64,000 nt of DNA from Pedobacter panaciterrae. GTDB lineage: Bacteria; Bacteroidota; Bacteroidia; Sphingobacteriales; Sphingobacteriaceae. Below the pieces are notes generated by a model. The model searched no databases, had not been told where the DNA came from, and worked only from the letters and a program-made list of their open reading frames with translations. This document shows positions 19,201 to 26,607 of the stretch, one piece after another; within the stretch, counting starts at the first letter, position 1; each line of letters begins with the position of its first letter. The stretch is from contig NZ_JABMKW010000020.1 of NCBI RefSeq assembly GCF_013204795.1, positions 1,054,001-1,118,000 on the forward strand, read 5' to 3'. The position numbers and the translations under genes are program-made.

Positions 19201-19381
19201 TAATGGTGTGTTATTGCCAAACGGCAAACCTGCTGAAAGAGTACCAGCACTAAGTGCCGGTGTTTCCGTTAGGGTGAATGTATTTGGTTACTTTGTATTG
19301 GAACCTTATTATGCTTTCCCGTTCCAACGTAAAGATGTTAAAGCCGGTGTTTTTGGTTTAACATTTGCTCCTGGTTGGTAA
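16262..19381 (+). CDS. gluzincin peptidase-like / TolB propeller / Omp85-type barrel fusion
   Basis: A 1039-residue envelope protein with a signal peptide ending SVQAQ. Residues about 40-260 resemble a gluzincin-type (peptidase MA) metallopeptidase: the zinc motif HELVH is in VLGHELVHAFQYHI, and the downstream Glu is in WMIEGMAEYLSVG. Residues about 290-560 carry PD40/TolB propeller repeats (NVAPAISPDGKYLCF, GAWSPDSKQFAF, YAPSYSPDGKKLVFSSDR). The C-terminal 380 residues look like an outer-membrane surface-antigen (Omp85/BamA) barrel, with the conserved YLIRGYEANSMY and the ending FGLTFAPGW. The protein is thus a predicted outer-membrane barrel with a periplasmic or surface protease module. 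Fusions of this kind recur in Bacteroidota; the substrate is unknown. Translation may start at either ATG (16262 or 16268). Confidence 0.8.
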   Translation: MIMNSTFLRRLIPLLVFLMISAVSVQAQYFGQNKVRYKNEKFKVLQTPHFELYYYLKNEKMIQKFAQDAETWYKMHQEIFRDTFLKKNPIILYNNHPDFQQTTALQGEIGVGTGGVTEALKNRVIMPVMELNNQTRHVLGHELVHAFQYHILLEKDSIGLENISQIPLWMIEGMAEYLSVGKTDAFTSMWMRDALLNRDIPSLKDLTNSNKYFPYRYGQAFWTFVGSVYGDTTIVPLFKATARFGYENGLKYTFGYDDNTLSGLWKNAIESHYRPMLKSDSSQIKISGTKIIDNKNAGNMNVAPAISPDGKYLCFLSEKDLFGIDLFLADAKTGKIMRKLSSQVANSHIDDFNFLESAGAWSPDSKQFAFSIFSKGKNQLMVINVDNGSVALRTDMGNVEQFGNLTWAPNGDDIAFSGMVEGQSDIFTYNIKTKTVTPITNDAYSDYAPSYSPDGKKLVFSSDRASMMKNSSNAVHPINLSIYDIESKSLTDVPVFPGANNLNAQFSGDSKRLFFLSNRDGFRNLYEYNLGDNTAKQLTDYFTGISGVTEFSPAISVSRNDDIIYSYYRYQRYTLYNSPVSNFKSRPVDVNEVNFDAAILPPMENTGVDIVNSNLGNFEKFEKTLTDSMKLVPYKPKFKLDYLANSGVGVSTSRFGTGVQGGIVGMFSDILGKNQIIANLSVNGEIYDFGGLVGYINQQSRINWGFALSHIPYITGFRDIAAEQIDQSDGSKLNVINDRTNLIRTFEDQMQLFGAYPFNKVHRFELGGAFSRYSYRIDRISNYYDETGSYYLGSEKKKIPTDQASQELGIPFNSFTIFQANASFVGDNSIMGVTSPLDGFRYRVGAEQYFGDYSFSAITVDLRKYVRVKPFTFAARTYNYIRIGRDGENLYPLYAGYPYLIRGYEANSMYKSNDLGGNFDINQLSGSKIAVVNFEVRLPFTGPKKLAQIPSKFLFTDLNLFFDAGLAWDEDSKVSFKSQPNGVLLPNGKPAERVPALSAGVSVRVNVFGYFVLEPYYAFPFQRKDVKAGVFGLTFAPGW

Positions 19382-19403
19382 GACTGTTATTTAATGATCG
19401 TAT

Positions 19404-19441
19404 AAAAAGGCTCGAATAGAATATCTATTCGAGCCTTTTTT
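19404..19441. terminator. bidirectional rho-independent terminator
   Basis: A near-perfect inverted repeat with a GGCTCGAATAGA arm, a three-base loop and the complementary arm, flanked by an A run on the left and T6 on the right. It lies between the fusion gene and the convergent GIY-YIG gene and can serve both. Confidence 0.92.
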
Positions 19442-19444
19442 GTT

Positions 19445-19795
19445 TTAAGAGTACATAGTAAATGGCAGGTTAACCTGATTGATCAGCTTCTTGCTGGAAA
19501 TGATATGCTCAAAATCCAACCCTATCGTTAAATCTACCCAATCAGGATTACATGACCTCACAACCCGCTCCTTTTGCATCCTGGTGAATCTGCTCATTAT
19601 TTTAAATCTGCTTAAAGCCTGTGCTTCTGTTTTAAATTCTTCAAAATACACCAATCTGGTAAGTTGTTGACTGCTATCAAAAAACAAGCAAGGCATTTGC
19701 TTGTAGAAATCCAGCGTCTTAATTAAATCAGAACTCATTCCAACGTGTAAACTAGTACGGTTTCTGTCTGTTACAATGTATACGAACTTTTTCAT
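19445..19795 (-). CDS. GIY-YIG domain protein, apparently lacking catalytic residues
   Basis: A 116-residue protein aligning by eye with the small UPF0213-type GIY-YIG proteins of Bacteroidota (FVYIVTDRNRTSLHVGMSSDL, then RLVYFEEFKTEAQALSRFK, then NPDWVDL). The first core strand VYI is kept, but the usual YIG is HVG, the Arg expected in the DLERR segment is missing (DLIKTL), and the Glu expected in the RExxIK helix is replaced (SRFKIM). Nuclease activity is therefore doubtful. It is transcribed divergently from the XRE/S24 repressor gene and shares its upstream region. The role is unknown; nucleic-acid binding is possible. Confidence 0.75.
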   Translation of the reverse strand: MKKFVYIVTDRNRTSLHVGMSSDLIKTLDFYKQMPCLFFDSSQQLTRLVYFEEFKTEAQALSRFKIMSRFTRMQKERVVRSCNPDWVDLTIGLDFEHIISSKKLINQVNLPFTMYS

Positions 19796-19829
19796 GGCCT
19801 TAAGCTTAAATTATTATTAACTAAATTAA

Positions 19830-19901
19830 TTAGTACTCCTTTTGGATATGCAAATAAATAATACTAACTTTATTGGCACAATAATACTAACTATTTTAGT
19901 A
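19830..19901. repeat. repeated TACTAA motifs, candidate operator region
   Basis: The divergent interval between the GIY-YIG gene and the XRE/S24 regulator contains two exact copies of AATAATACTAACT (19857-19869 and 19880-19892), 23 bases apart start to start. Inverted copies of the core, TTAGTA, occur at 19830-19835 and 19896-19901. The 23-base period, about two helical turns, and the position just upstream of a repressor gene suggest an autoregulatory operator. Confidence 0.5.
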
Positions 19902-19930
19902 AAAACAAATAAATTTTAAATTTTTATTTT

Positions 19931-20707
19931 ATGTCAAATATTTCATCCAACCTTAAGTACTTAAGAAAGAAAAAAGGCCACACACAGCAGCAATTCGCTG
20001 ATGCAATGGAAATTAAAAGATCATTGATTGGTGCTTACGAAGAGGACAGAGCGGAACCAAAATATGATTTACTAAAGAAAATAGCAGAATATTTTGAACT
20101 GACTATAGATGAATTTATCAATGAAAATATAAACGACAGCTGGAAACCCAAACCAAAAAGCCAGGGTTCGAACCTTAGGATACTAAGTATATCTGTCGAC
20201 AAAGACGACAATGAGAACATCGAGATGGTTCCTGTTAAAGCTAGCGCCGGATATTTAAATGGCTTCGCAGATCCACAGTATATTAAAGACCTTCCCAAAT
20301 TTCAATTGCCATTGCCCTTCCTAAAACAAGGAACGTTCAGAGCTTTCGAAATCGTTGGCGATTCTATGTTACCTATCCAATCGGGAAGCGTAATATTAGG
20401 GGAATATATGGATAACTGGAATGATGTAAAAACTGGCGAAACCTATGTTATTGTGAGCAAGAATGAAGGTGTGGTTTATAAAAGAGCCGGCAACCGCTTT
20501 AAAGAAAACAAAGAACTGAAGTTAATCTCAGACAATAAAGTATATGATCCTTATACCATAGCAGCGGAAGATATTCTTGAAATATGGAAAGCAAAAGCTT
20601 ATATTTCATCTACCCTGCCCGACCCTACACCTGAACCTACTATTGAAACGCTAACAAATATGATGTCTCAAATGCAAAAATCTATATCACAGCTAAACAA
20701 AAACTAA
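19931..20707 (+). CDS. XRE-family repressor with LexA-like S24 domain
   Basis: A 258-residue regulator. Residues 1-62 are a Cro/CI helix-turn-helix (NLKYLRKKKGHTQQQFADAM, then KRSLIGAYEEDRAEP). The C-terminal half is a LexA/CI S24 peptidase fold with the catalytic pair in place: Ser145 in FEIVGDSMLPI and Lys184 in GVVYKRAG. An Ala106-Gly107 pair in KASAGYLNG lies where LexA-type proteins self-cleave, but whether cleavage occurs is unknown. A polar tail ends in MMSQMQKSISQLNKN. It is followed after 21 bases by bioF on the same strand, so it probably heads a repressor-bioF-bioD operon. The repeats just upstream suggest autoregulation. Confidence 0.86.
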   Translation: MSNISSNLKYLRKKKGHTQQQFADAMEIKRSLIGAYEEDRAEPKYDLLKKIAEYFELTIDEFINENINDSWKPKPKSQGSNLRILSISVDKDDNENIEMVPVKASAGYLNGFADPQYIKDLPKFQLPLPFLKQGTFRAFEIVGDSMLPIQSGSVILGEYMDNWNDVKTGETYVIVSKNEGVVYKRAGNRFKENKELKLISDNKVYDPYTIAAEDILEIWKAKAYISSTLPDPTPEPTIETLTNMMSQMQKSISQLNKN

Positions 20708-20728
20708 TACGCCCCAGAACAGCACTAA

Positions 20729-21865
20729 ATGAATAAAGCTGAGCAATTCATAAACGAAAGGCTACTCAACAGAACAGAAAAAGGCTCATTAAGGAAATTA
20801 TCTGCAAAGATTTTCCCTGTTGATTTTTGCTCTAATGATTATCTGGGCTTTGCAAGATCGCCTCAATTAAAAAATGCAATCAATGAGACTTTATTGCATA
20901 TGCCACATTATGGTAATGGCGCTGCAGGTTCTCGTTTGCTAAGTGGCAATCATGCTTTTACTGAAGAGACTGAAGCTTTTATTGCTGACTTCCATAACGC
21001 AGAAAATGGTCTTGTCTTTAATTCTGGATACGATGCCAACGTAGGTCTTATTTCAAGCTTAGCACAGCGCGGCGATACCATTATATCTGATGAATTGATT
21101 CATGCCAGCCTTATAGATGGTGCCCGACTAACTCATGCCAACCGATATTCCTTTAAACATAACAATCTTAACGACCTTGAAGCCAAACTAAAAGTTGCAA
21201 AAGGAAATGTTTATGTGGTTGTAGAAAGTGTTTATTCTATGGATGGTGACGTTGCGCCACTTACTGAAATAAATAGCCTGTGTGAAAGATATGAGGCAAA
21301 CCTGATTGTTGATGAAGCGCATGCTTTGGGTATTTTTGGGAATTATGGACGGGGGTTAGTACAGCAGGCAGGCCTGGAAAATAAAGTATTTGCACGCATC
21401 GTTACTTTTGGCAAAGCATTGGGCTGCCATGGGGCAATTGTATTAGGAAGCCGTGCATTACGCAACTACCTCATCAATTTTGCACGTTCCTTCATCTACT
21501 CTACAGCAGCTCCTATTCATGCTATTGCAGCTATAAGAAGTGCTTACCAAATGCTGACTGATACAGATTACCGCCCATTAATTGCAGAGAAAATAGCTTT
21601 GTATTCACGCTTAATTAGCAACTCGGGCATTCAGGATATTCAACCAAGCCCAAGTACAATACAAACTATTATATACAACAGCAACCAAAAAGCTAAATTT
21701 GCTGCCGAAACATTACAAAATAAAGGTATAGATGTTCGTGCTATCTTAAGCCCTACCGTTGCAGAAGGTAAAGAGCGGCTAAGGATATGCTTACATCTGT
21801 TTAATACCGATGAAGAGATTAAGATGCTTGTAGACCAACTCATATTATTAAAAGAACATGAATAA
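20729..21865 (+). CDS. bioF: 8-amino-7-oxononanoate synthase (BioF)
   Basis: A 378-residue PLP enzyme of the alpha-oxoamine synthase family, which condenses pimeloyl-thioester with alanine in biotin synthesis. Seen motifs include the substrate-region DFCSNDYLGFA, HYGNGAAGSRLLSGN, the PLP-contacting LIVDEAHALGIFG and the Schiff-base Lys in TFGKALGCHGA. Length is typical. KBL and SPT belong to the same family, but the overlap with bioD (ATG of bioD lies 8 bases inside bioF) fixes the assignment as BioF. The other biotin genes (bioA, bioB, bioC) are not in the window. The preceding gene is an S24-type repressor 21 bases upstream. Confidence 0.92.
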   Translation: MNKAEQFINERLLNRTEKGSLRKLSAKIFPVDFCSNDYLGFARSPQLKNAINETLLHMPHYGNGAAGSRLLSGNHAFTEETEAFIADFHNAENGLVFNSGYDANVGLISSLAQRGDTIISDELIHASLIDGARLTHANRYSFKHNNLNDLEAKLKVAKGNVYVVVESVYSMDGDVAPLTEINSLCERYEANLIVDEAHALGIFGNYGRGLVQQAGLENKVFARIVTFGKALGCHGAIVLGSRALRNYLINFARSFIYSTAAPIHAIAAIRSAYQMLTDTDYRPLIAEKIALYSRLISNSGIQDIQPSPSTIQTIIYNSNQKAKFAAETLQNKGIDVRAILSPTVAEGKERLRICLHLFNTDEEIKMLVDQLILLKEHE

Positions 21866-22469
21866 TACATATTTTATTACCGGAATAGGAACTGGTATTG
21901 GTAAAACAATTGTAAGCTCAATATTAACAGAAAAACTACAGGCAGATTATTGGAAGCCCATTCAGTCAGGAGATCTGGAAATAAGCGATAGCTTATTTGT
22001 TGGAAACCTGATAAGCAATACCAAAACAGTTATACACCCTGAACGATACAGACTCGGCCAGCCACTTTCTCCCCACTTGTCGGCCAAAATAGATGGTGTT
22101 CACATTACCACTGATTCTATAAAAAAACCGATAACGGATAACAGTCTGATTATTGAAGGCGCGGGAGGTTTAATGGTACCATTGAACGATAAGGAACTTA
22201 TATGCGACCTGATCAAATCACTTGATGCAAAGGTTATTGTAGTTTCTCAGAACTACCTTGGCAGCATTAACCATACCTTACTTACACTAGAAGTCCTTAA
22301 AGCAAACAAGATCTCTGTAGAGGGGCTAATATTCAACGGCCCTGCAAATGCAGAGACAGAAGATTACATCCAGAACTATAGCGCGGTTAAGGTAATTGGA
22401 AAAGTTCCTTTTATGAGTAGAATCGACAAAGAACATATCATCACTGCCGGTCAGCACATTAACTTATAA
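21858..22469 (+). CDS. bioD: dethiobiotin synthetase (BioD)
   Basis: A 203-residue ATP-dependent carboxylase that closes the ureido ring of dethiobiotin. The P-loop GIGTGIGKTIVSSIL is at residues 9-23, followed by the substrate-binding YWKPIQSGD and the EGAGGLMVPL motif. All are diagnostic of BioD. It overlaps the end of bioF by 8 bases, which implies translational coupling, and a strong bidirectional terminator follows. Confidence 0.95.
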   Translation: MNNTYFITGIGTGIGKTIVSSILTEKLQADYWKPIQSGDLEISDSLFVGNLISNTKTVIHPERYRLGQPLSPHLSAKIDGVHITTDSIKKPITDNSLIIEGAGGLMVPLNDKELICDLIKSLDAKVIVVSQNYLGSINHTLLTLEVLKANKISVEGLIFNGPANAETEDYIQNYSAVKVIGKVPFMSRIDKEHIITAGQHINL

Positions 22470-22481
22470 AATATACGACAT

Positions 22482-22510
22482 AAAAAAGGGAGCTATTAGC
22501 TCCCTTTTTT
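22482..22510. terminator. bidirectional rho-independent terminator
   Basis: AAAAAAGGGAGC, loop TATTA and GCTCCCTTTTTT form a perfect 12-base-pair hairpin with A and T flanks. It separates bioD from the convergent rplT and can end both transcripts. Confidence 0.95.
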
Positions 22511-22526
22511 ATAACTTAAGTTATAT

Positions 22527-22871
22527 CTATTTTACTGCATCAATTACAGCTTTAAAAGCTTCTGGATGGTTCATAGCTAAGTCAGCTAAAACTTTACGGT
22601 TTAAACCGATATTTTTAGTGGCTAATTTACCAATTAATTGAGAGTAAGATATACCGTGTTGACGTGCTCCAGCGTTGATACGTTGAATCCACAATCCACG
22701 AAATTCTCTTTTCTTAACTTTACGGTCACGGTATGCATATTGCAAACCTTTTTCTACCGTATTTTTAGCAATGGTGAAAACCTTGCTTCTTGATCCCCAA
22801 TAGCCTTTGGCTAAATTTAGGACTTTTTTCCTTCTTCTTCTCGAAGCTACTGCGTTTACCGAACGTGGCAT
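22527..22871 (-). CDS. rplT: 50S ribosomal protein L20
   Basis: A 114-residue protein beginning MPRSVNAVASRRRRKKVLNL, with the conserved RLWIQRINA-type core (GLWIQRINAGARQHGISYSQ) and a DLAMNHPEAF C-terminal segment. Full length for L20. It binds 23S rRNA during large-subunit assembly. It is the last gene of thrS-infC-rpmI-rplT, 74 bases after rpmI, and is closed by a hairpin terminator. Confidence 0.99.
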   Translation of the reverse strand: MPRSVNAVASRRRRKKVLNLAKGYWGSRSKVFTIAKNTVEKGLQYAYRDRKVKKREFRGLWIQRINAGARQHGISYSQLIGKLATKNIGLNRKVLADLAMNHPEAFKAVIDAVK

Positions 22872-22945
22872 GTTTTTGTTGTTTTTGATAAACGGTGTTG
22901 CGTATTACAGCAAACTTACTACCGGTTACCTGGTTAAAAATTTAA

Positions 22946-23146
22946 TTATTTACCGATTGCAAGCATACGTTTAACGTTGCCCATATCAGCATCAGACACC
23001 ATTGATGTTTGACCTAAGTTACGCTTACGTTTAGTCGACATCTTTGTTAAGATGTGGCTTTTGTATGCGTTCTTTCTTGCGATTTTACCTGTTCCAGTAA
23101 GCGAAAAACGCTTTTTAGCACTGGAATTGGTTTTCATTTTTGGCAT
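22946..23146 (-). CDS. rpmI: 50S ribosomal protein L35
   Basis: A 66-residue basic protein with the L35 signature MPKMKTNSSAKKRFSLTGTG and the central KSHILTKMSTKRKRNL. Complete. It lies 27 bases after infC in the standard translation operon. Confidence 0.98.
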   Translation of the reverse strand: MPKMKTNSSAKKRFSLTGTGKIARKNAYKSHILTKMSTKRKRNLGQTSMVSDADMGNVKRMLAIGK

Positions 23147-23173
23147 AACCTGTTTTTATTATATGTAATTTAT

Positions 23174-23743
23174 TTATTTCTTAGCAACTTTTGGAGCAAG
23201 TGTTAAAAACATACGCTTACCCTCTAATTTAGGTAGCAATTCTACCTTACCTATGTCTTCAAGAGCCTGAGCAAATTTAAGAAGAAGAATCTCTCCCTGT
23301 TCTTTATAAACGATTGCTCTACCTTTAAAGTGAACATAAGCTCTAACTTTCTCACCATTTTCAAGGAAACTAACAGCATGCTTTAGTTTAAATTGAAAAT
23401 CATGATCGTTAGTGTTAGGTCCGAATCTAATCTCCTTAATAACGGTTTGTTTAGCGTTAGCTTTAATCTCTTTCTGCTTTTTCTTTTGCTCGTAAACAAA
23501 CTTGCTGTAATCGATTATTCTACATACTGGAGGAACTGCATTCGGAGAAATCTCCACTAAATCCAATTCTAACTCATCGGCAAGGGCCAAAGCTTTTGCC
23601 AAAGGATAGATCCCCGGTTCAACATTATCTCCAGCTAATCTTACCTCTTGTGCCCTGATAAACTGATTAATATTATGTTCTGCTTCTTTTTTCTTAAAAG
23701 GAGGACGTGGTCCCCTATTAAATCCTGGTCTGCCTAATGCCAA
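23174..23743 (-). CDS. infC: translation initiation factor IF-3 (TTG start)
   Basis: A 189-residue IF-3. The N-domain carries NINQFIRAQEVRLAGDN and the linker-proximal LVEISPNAVPPVCRIIDYSKF. The C-domain has KEIRFGPNTNDHDFQFKLKHA. The frame upstream has a stop (TAA) four codons before the TTG at 23743, and there is no ATG or GTG before the conserved core, so initiation must use TTG or an even rarer codon. Non-AUG initiation of infC is classic: in E. coli the AUU start lets IF-3 repress its own synthesis. It lies 13 bases after thrS. Confidence 0.97.
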   Translation of the reverse strand: MALGRPGFNRGPRPPFKKKEAEHNINQFIRAQEVRLAGDNVEPGIYPLAKALALADELELDLVEISPNAVPPVCRIIDYSKFVYEQKKKQKEIKANAKQTVIKEIRFGPNTNDHDFQFKLKHAVSFLENGEKVRAYVHFKGRAIVYKEQGEILLLKFAQALEDIGKVELLPKLEGKRMFLTLAPKVAKK

Positions 23744-23756
23744 ATTTGTATCTTAT

Positions 23757-25682
23757 TTAAACTGTTATTTCTTTAATTAATAATTCACTAAACTCTTGCA
23801 GGGTCATTTCACCTAAATCGCCTTCGCCATGTTTCCTTACAGAAACCTTTCCTTCAGCCATTTCCTTCTCACCAATAATCAACATATAAGGTATTTTTTT
23901 AACCTCTGCGTCTCTGATTTTCCTTCCAATCTTCTCATCACGAAAGTCAATCAGCCCGCGAATATCGGAATTATTTAGTTCATCTGAAACTTTTTTTGCA
24001 TATTCTTCATACTTTTCTGAGATAGGAAGAATAATAAATTGTTCAGGAGAAAGCCATAATGGGAAATTACCAGCACAATGTTCAATCAAAACTGCGATAA
24101 AACGCTCAAGAGAACCAAATGGAGCCCTATGGATCATTACTGGTCTGTGTTTTTGATTATCGCTGCCAGTATATTCCAACTCAAAGCGCTCAGGTAAATT
24201 ATAATCAACCTGAATAGTTCCAAGCTGCCATTTTCTACCCAATGCATCCTTAACCATGAAATCTAATTTCGGGCCATAAAATGCTGCTTCGCCGTATTCC
24301 ACAACTGTTGGTAAACCTTTTTCTGCAGCAGCCTCAATAATTGCAGTTTCTGCCAGATGCCAGTTCTCATCACTACCAATGTATTTTGCTCTGTTTTCAG
24401 GATCTCTTAAAGAAACCTGAGCGATATAATCATTGAAACCCAATGATTTAAATACGTATAGTACAAGATCAATTACCTTTTTAAATTCCTCTTTCACCTG
24501 GTCCGGGCGACAAAATAAATGTGCATCATCCTGAGTAAATCCACGAACCCTTGTTAAACCATGCAGTTCTCCACTTTGCTCATAGCGATATACAGTTCCA
24601 AACTCAGCAAAACGCAAAGGAAGATCTTTATACGAACGTGGTTTCACTTTATAAATCTCGCAATGGTGCGGGCAGTTCATCGGTTTAAGGAAAAACTCCT
24701 CTCCTTCCTGCGGTGTCTTTATTGGCTGAAATGCATCTTTACCGTATTTCTCATAGTGACCCGAAGTAATGTATAAATTCTTATGGCCAATATGTGGAGT
24801 TACAACCTGCTCATACCCTGCCTTACCTTGTGCTTTTGTTAAAAACTGCACCAAACGCTCGCGCAATGCTGCACCTTTAGGTAACCACAATGGCAATCCC
24901 ATGCCTACTTTTTCAGAAAAAGCAAATAGTTCAAGCTCCTTACCTAACTTTCTGTGATCTCTTTTCTTAGCTTCTTCAATCATATGAAGATATTCAGTAA
25001 GTTCACTTGCTTTAGGGAAAGTAACACCATAAATACGTGTAAGCTGTTTTTTAGTTTCGTCACCACGCCAGTAAGCGCCGGCAACATTCATCAACTTAAC
25101 AGCTTTAATAAACCCTGTATTAGGAATATGTGGGCCACGACATAAATCGGTAAATTGTCCCTGAGTATAAAAAGTGATTTTACCATCTTCAAGGCCATCA
25201 ATAAGATCTAACTTATATTCGTCTCCCTTTTCAGTAAAATACTTAACAGCATCAGCTTTTGAAACTGATTCTCTAACAAAAACCTCTTTCTGTTTTGCCA
25301 GTTCAATGATTTTTGCTTCGATAGCTTTAAAGTCATCAGAAGAAAACTCTCTGTCGCCAAAATCTACATCATAGTAAAATCCGGTTTCAATAGCTGGACC
25401 GATACCAAATTTTGTACCAGGGTATAATGCTTCCAATGCCTCGGCCATAATGTGGGCCGATGAATGCCAGAAAGTAGCTTTACCTGCAGTATCGTTCCAG
25501 GTTAAAAGTTTTAAAGAAGCATCAGACTCTATTGGTCTGGATGAATCCCAAACTTCGCCGTTAACTTCGGCAGCCAAAACATTCCGGGCTAAACCCTCAG
25601 AAATTGATAATGCAATTTGATGGGCAGTTGTGCCCTTTTCGTACTGACGGCTAGAGCCATCAGGCAGTGTAATGTTAATCAT
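23757..25682 (-). CDS. thrS: threonyl-tRNA synthetase
   Basis: A 641-residue class II aminoacyl-tRNA synthetase. Domains in order: TGS (residues 1-62, INITLPDGSSRQYEKG), the editing/SAD domain with the zinc-like HSSAHIMAEAL motif, the catalytic core with PMNCPHHCEIYK, RFAEFGTVYRYE and HRAPFGSLERF, and the anticodon-binding domain from about residue 545. Length is standard. It is the first gene of the thrS-infC-rpmI-rplT operon and has its own promoter just upstream. Confidence 0.98.
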   Translation of the reverse strand: MINITLPDGSSRQYEKGTTAHQIALSISEGLARNVLAAEVNGEVWDSSRPIESDASLKLLTWNDTAGKATFWHSSAHIMAEALEALYPGTKFGIGPAIETGFYYDVDFGDREFSSDDFKAIEAKIIELAKQKEVFVRESVSKADAVKYFTEKGDEYKLDLIDGLEDGKITFYTQGQFTDLCRGPHIPNTGFIKAVKLMNVAGAYWRGDETKKQLTRIYGVTFPKASELTEYLHMIEEAKKRDHRKLGKELELFAFSEKVGMGLPLWLPKGAALRERLVQFLTKAQGKAGYEQVVTPHIGHKNLYITSGHYEKYGKDAFQPIKTPQEGEEFFLKPMNCPHHCEIYKVKPRSYKDLPLRFAEFGTVYRYEQSGELHGLTRVRGFTQDDAHLFCRPDQVKEEFKKVIDLVLYVFKSLGFNDYIAQVSLRDPENRAKYIGSDENWHLAETAIIEAAAEKGLPTVVEYGEAAFYGPKLDFMVKDALGRKWQLGTIQVDYNLPERFELEYTGSDNQKHRPVMIHRAPFGSLERFIAVLIEHCAGNFPLWLSPEQFIILPISEKYEEYAKKVSDELNNSDIRGLIDFRDEKIGRKIRDAEVKKIPYMLIIGEKEMAEGKVSVRKHGEGDLGEMTLQEFSELLIKEITV

Positions 25683-25749
25683 CTACAACTATGATTTAAA
25701 AATTAATAAAATTTGTGTTATAAATCACCTACAATGTGATTCTGAATTA

Positions 25750-25757
25750 CAAAGTTA
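25750..25757 (-). promoter_or_regulatory. thrS promoter -7 element
   Basis: On the minus strand TAACTTTG (25757-25750) is an exact TAnnTTTG box two bases after the upstream gene's stop. It predicts a start near 25744 and a leader of about 60 bases. No good -33 TTG was found. Confidence 0.5.
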
Positions 25758-25758
25758 A

Positions 25759-26496
25759 CTAATATTCCGTACTTTCTAACCATCCATTTGCCAATACATC
25801 GGCTAAGTGCATCGTTTTAAGTGGGATATTATTTTTATCGATGTAACCCTGTAAATGCATCAGGCATGATAAATCTGTAGAAATCACATACTCAGCACCT
25901 TGCTCCAAAGCATTATTCACCTTCTGCTCAGCCATTGCCGATGAAATGGCATCAAACTTAACTGCGAATGTACCACCAAAGCCACAGCACATATCAGTAT
26001 CCTTCATCTCTACCATTTCCAATCCGTGTACTTTAGACAAAAGTAGCCTTGGTTCTTCTTTGATTTTGCATTCGCGTAGTCCGCTACATGAATCATGATA
26101 AACAGCCTTTCCATCCAGCTCTGCCCCAAAATAGTCTCTTTTAAGAACGTTTACCAGAAAATCTGAAAGCTCAAAGATATTGGATTGGATATTCCTACAT
26201 TTGTTATGCACGGTAGTGTTGGTAAAAAGATCACTATAACCACTTTTAACCATACCTACACATGATGCGGATGGAGCTACTATATAATCTGTTTCCGAAA
26301 AATCACTAAGGAACTTAGTGCCTGTTTCCTTTGCCTGCTCCCAATAACCGGCATTATAGGCAGGCTGGCCGCAGCAGGTCTGATTAGAATTATAGAACAC
26401 CTCACAACCAGCCTTCTCCAATAACTTTATGGTATTAAATGCCGTTTCCGGATATAACTGGTCTACGAAACAGGGTACAAATAATTCTACTTTCAT
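25759..26496 (-). CDS. (Fe-S)-binding CCG-domain protein, LutA/LldE-like
   Basis: A 245-residue protein with two cysteine-rich CCG domains: TCCGQPAYNAGYWEQA near residue 40 and DMCCGFGGTFAVKF near residue 170, plus the linked SASCVGMV and HDSCSGLREC segments. This is the form of LutA/LldE, the iron-sulfur subunit of the LutABC L-lactate dehydrogenase complex, and of related heterodisulfide-reductase-like subunits. No lutB or lutC lies beside it, so the partner is elsewhere or the role differs. It lies between an MFS gene and thrS on the same strand. Confidence 0.85.
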   Translation of the reverse strand: MKVELFVPCFVDQLYPETAFNTIKLLEKAGCEVFYNSNQTCCGQPAYNAGYWEQAKETGTKFLSDFSETDYIVAPSASCVGMVKSGYSDLFTNTTVHNKCRNIQSNIFELSDFLVNVLKRDYFGAELDGKAVYHDSCSGLRECKIKEEPRLLLSKVHGLEMVEMKDTDMCCGFGGTFAVKFDAISSAMAEQKVNNALEQGAEYVISTDLSCLMHLQGYIDKNNIPLKTMHLADVLANGWLESTEY

Positions 26497-26607
26497 TAAT
26501 ATTATATTCTCTACTATTTAAGTCAAAAGTGACCATTTTATTTAAGTTAAAACGAGCATTACCACGCATTTATTTTAAAGCAATCGTCAAGCATTTATGT
26601 CAAGCAT

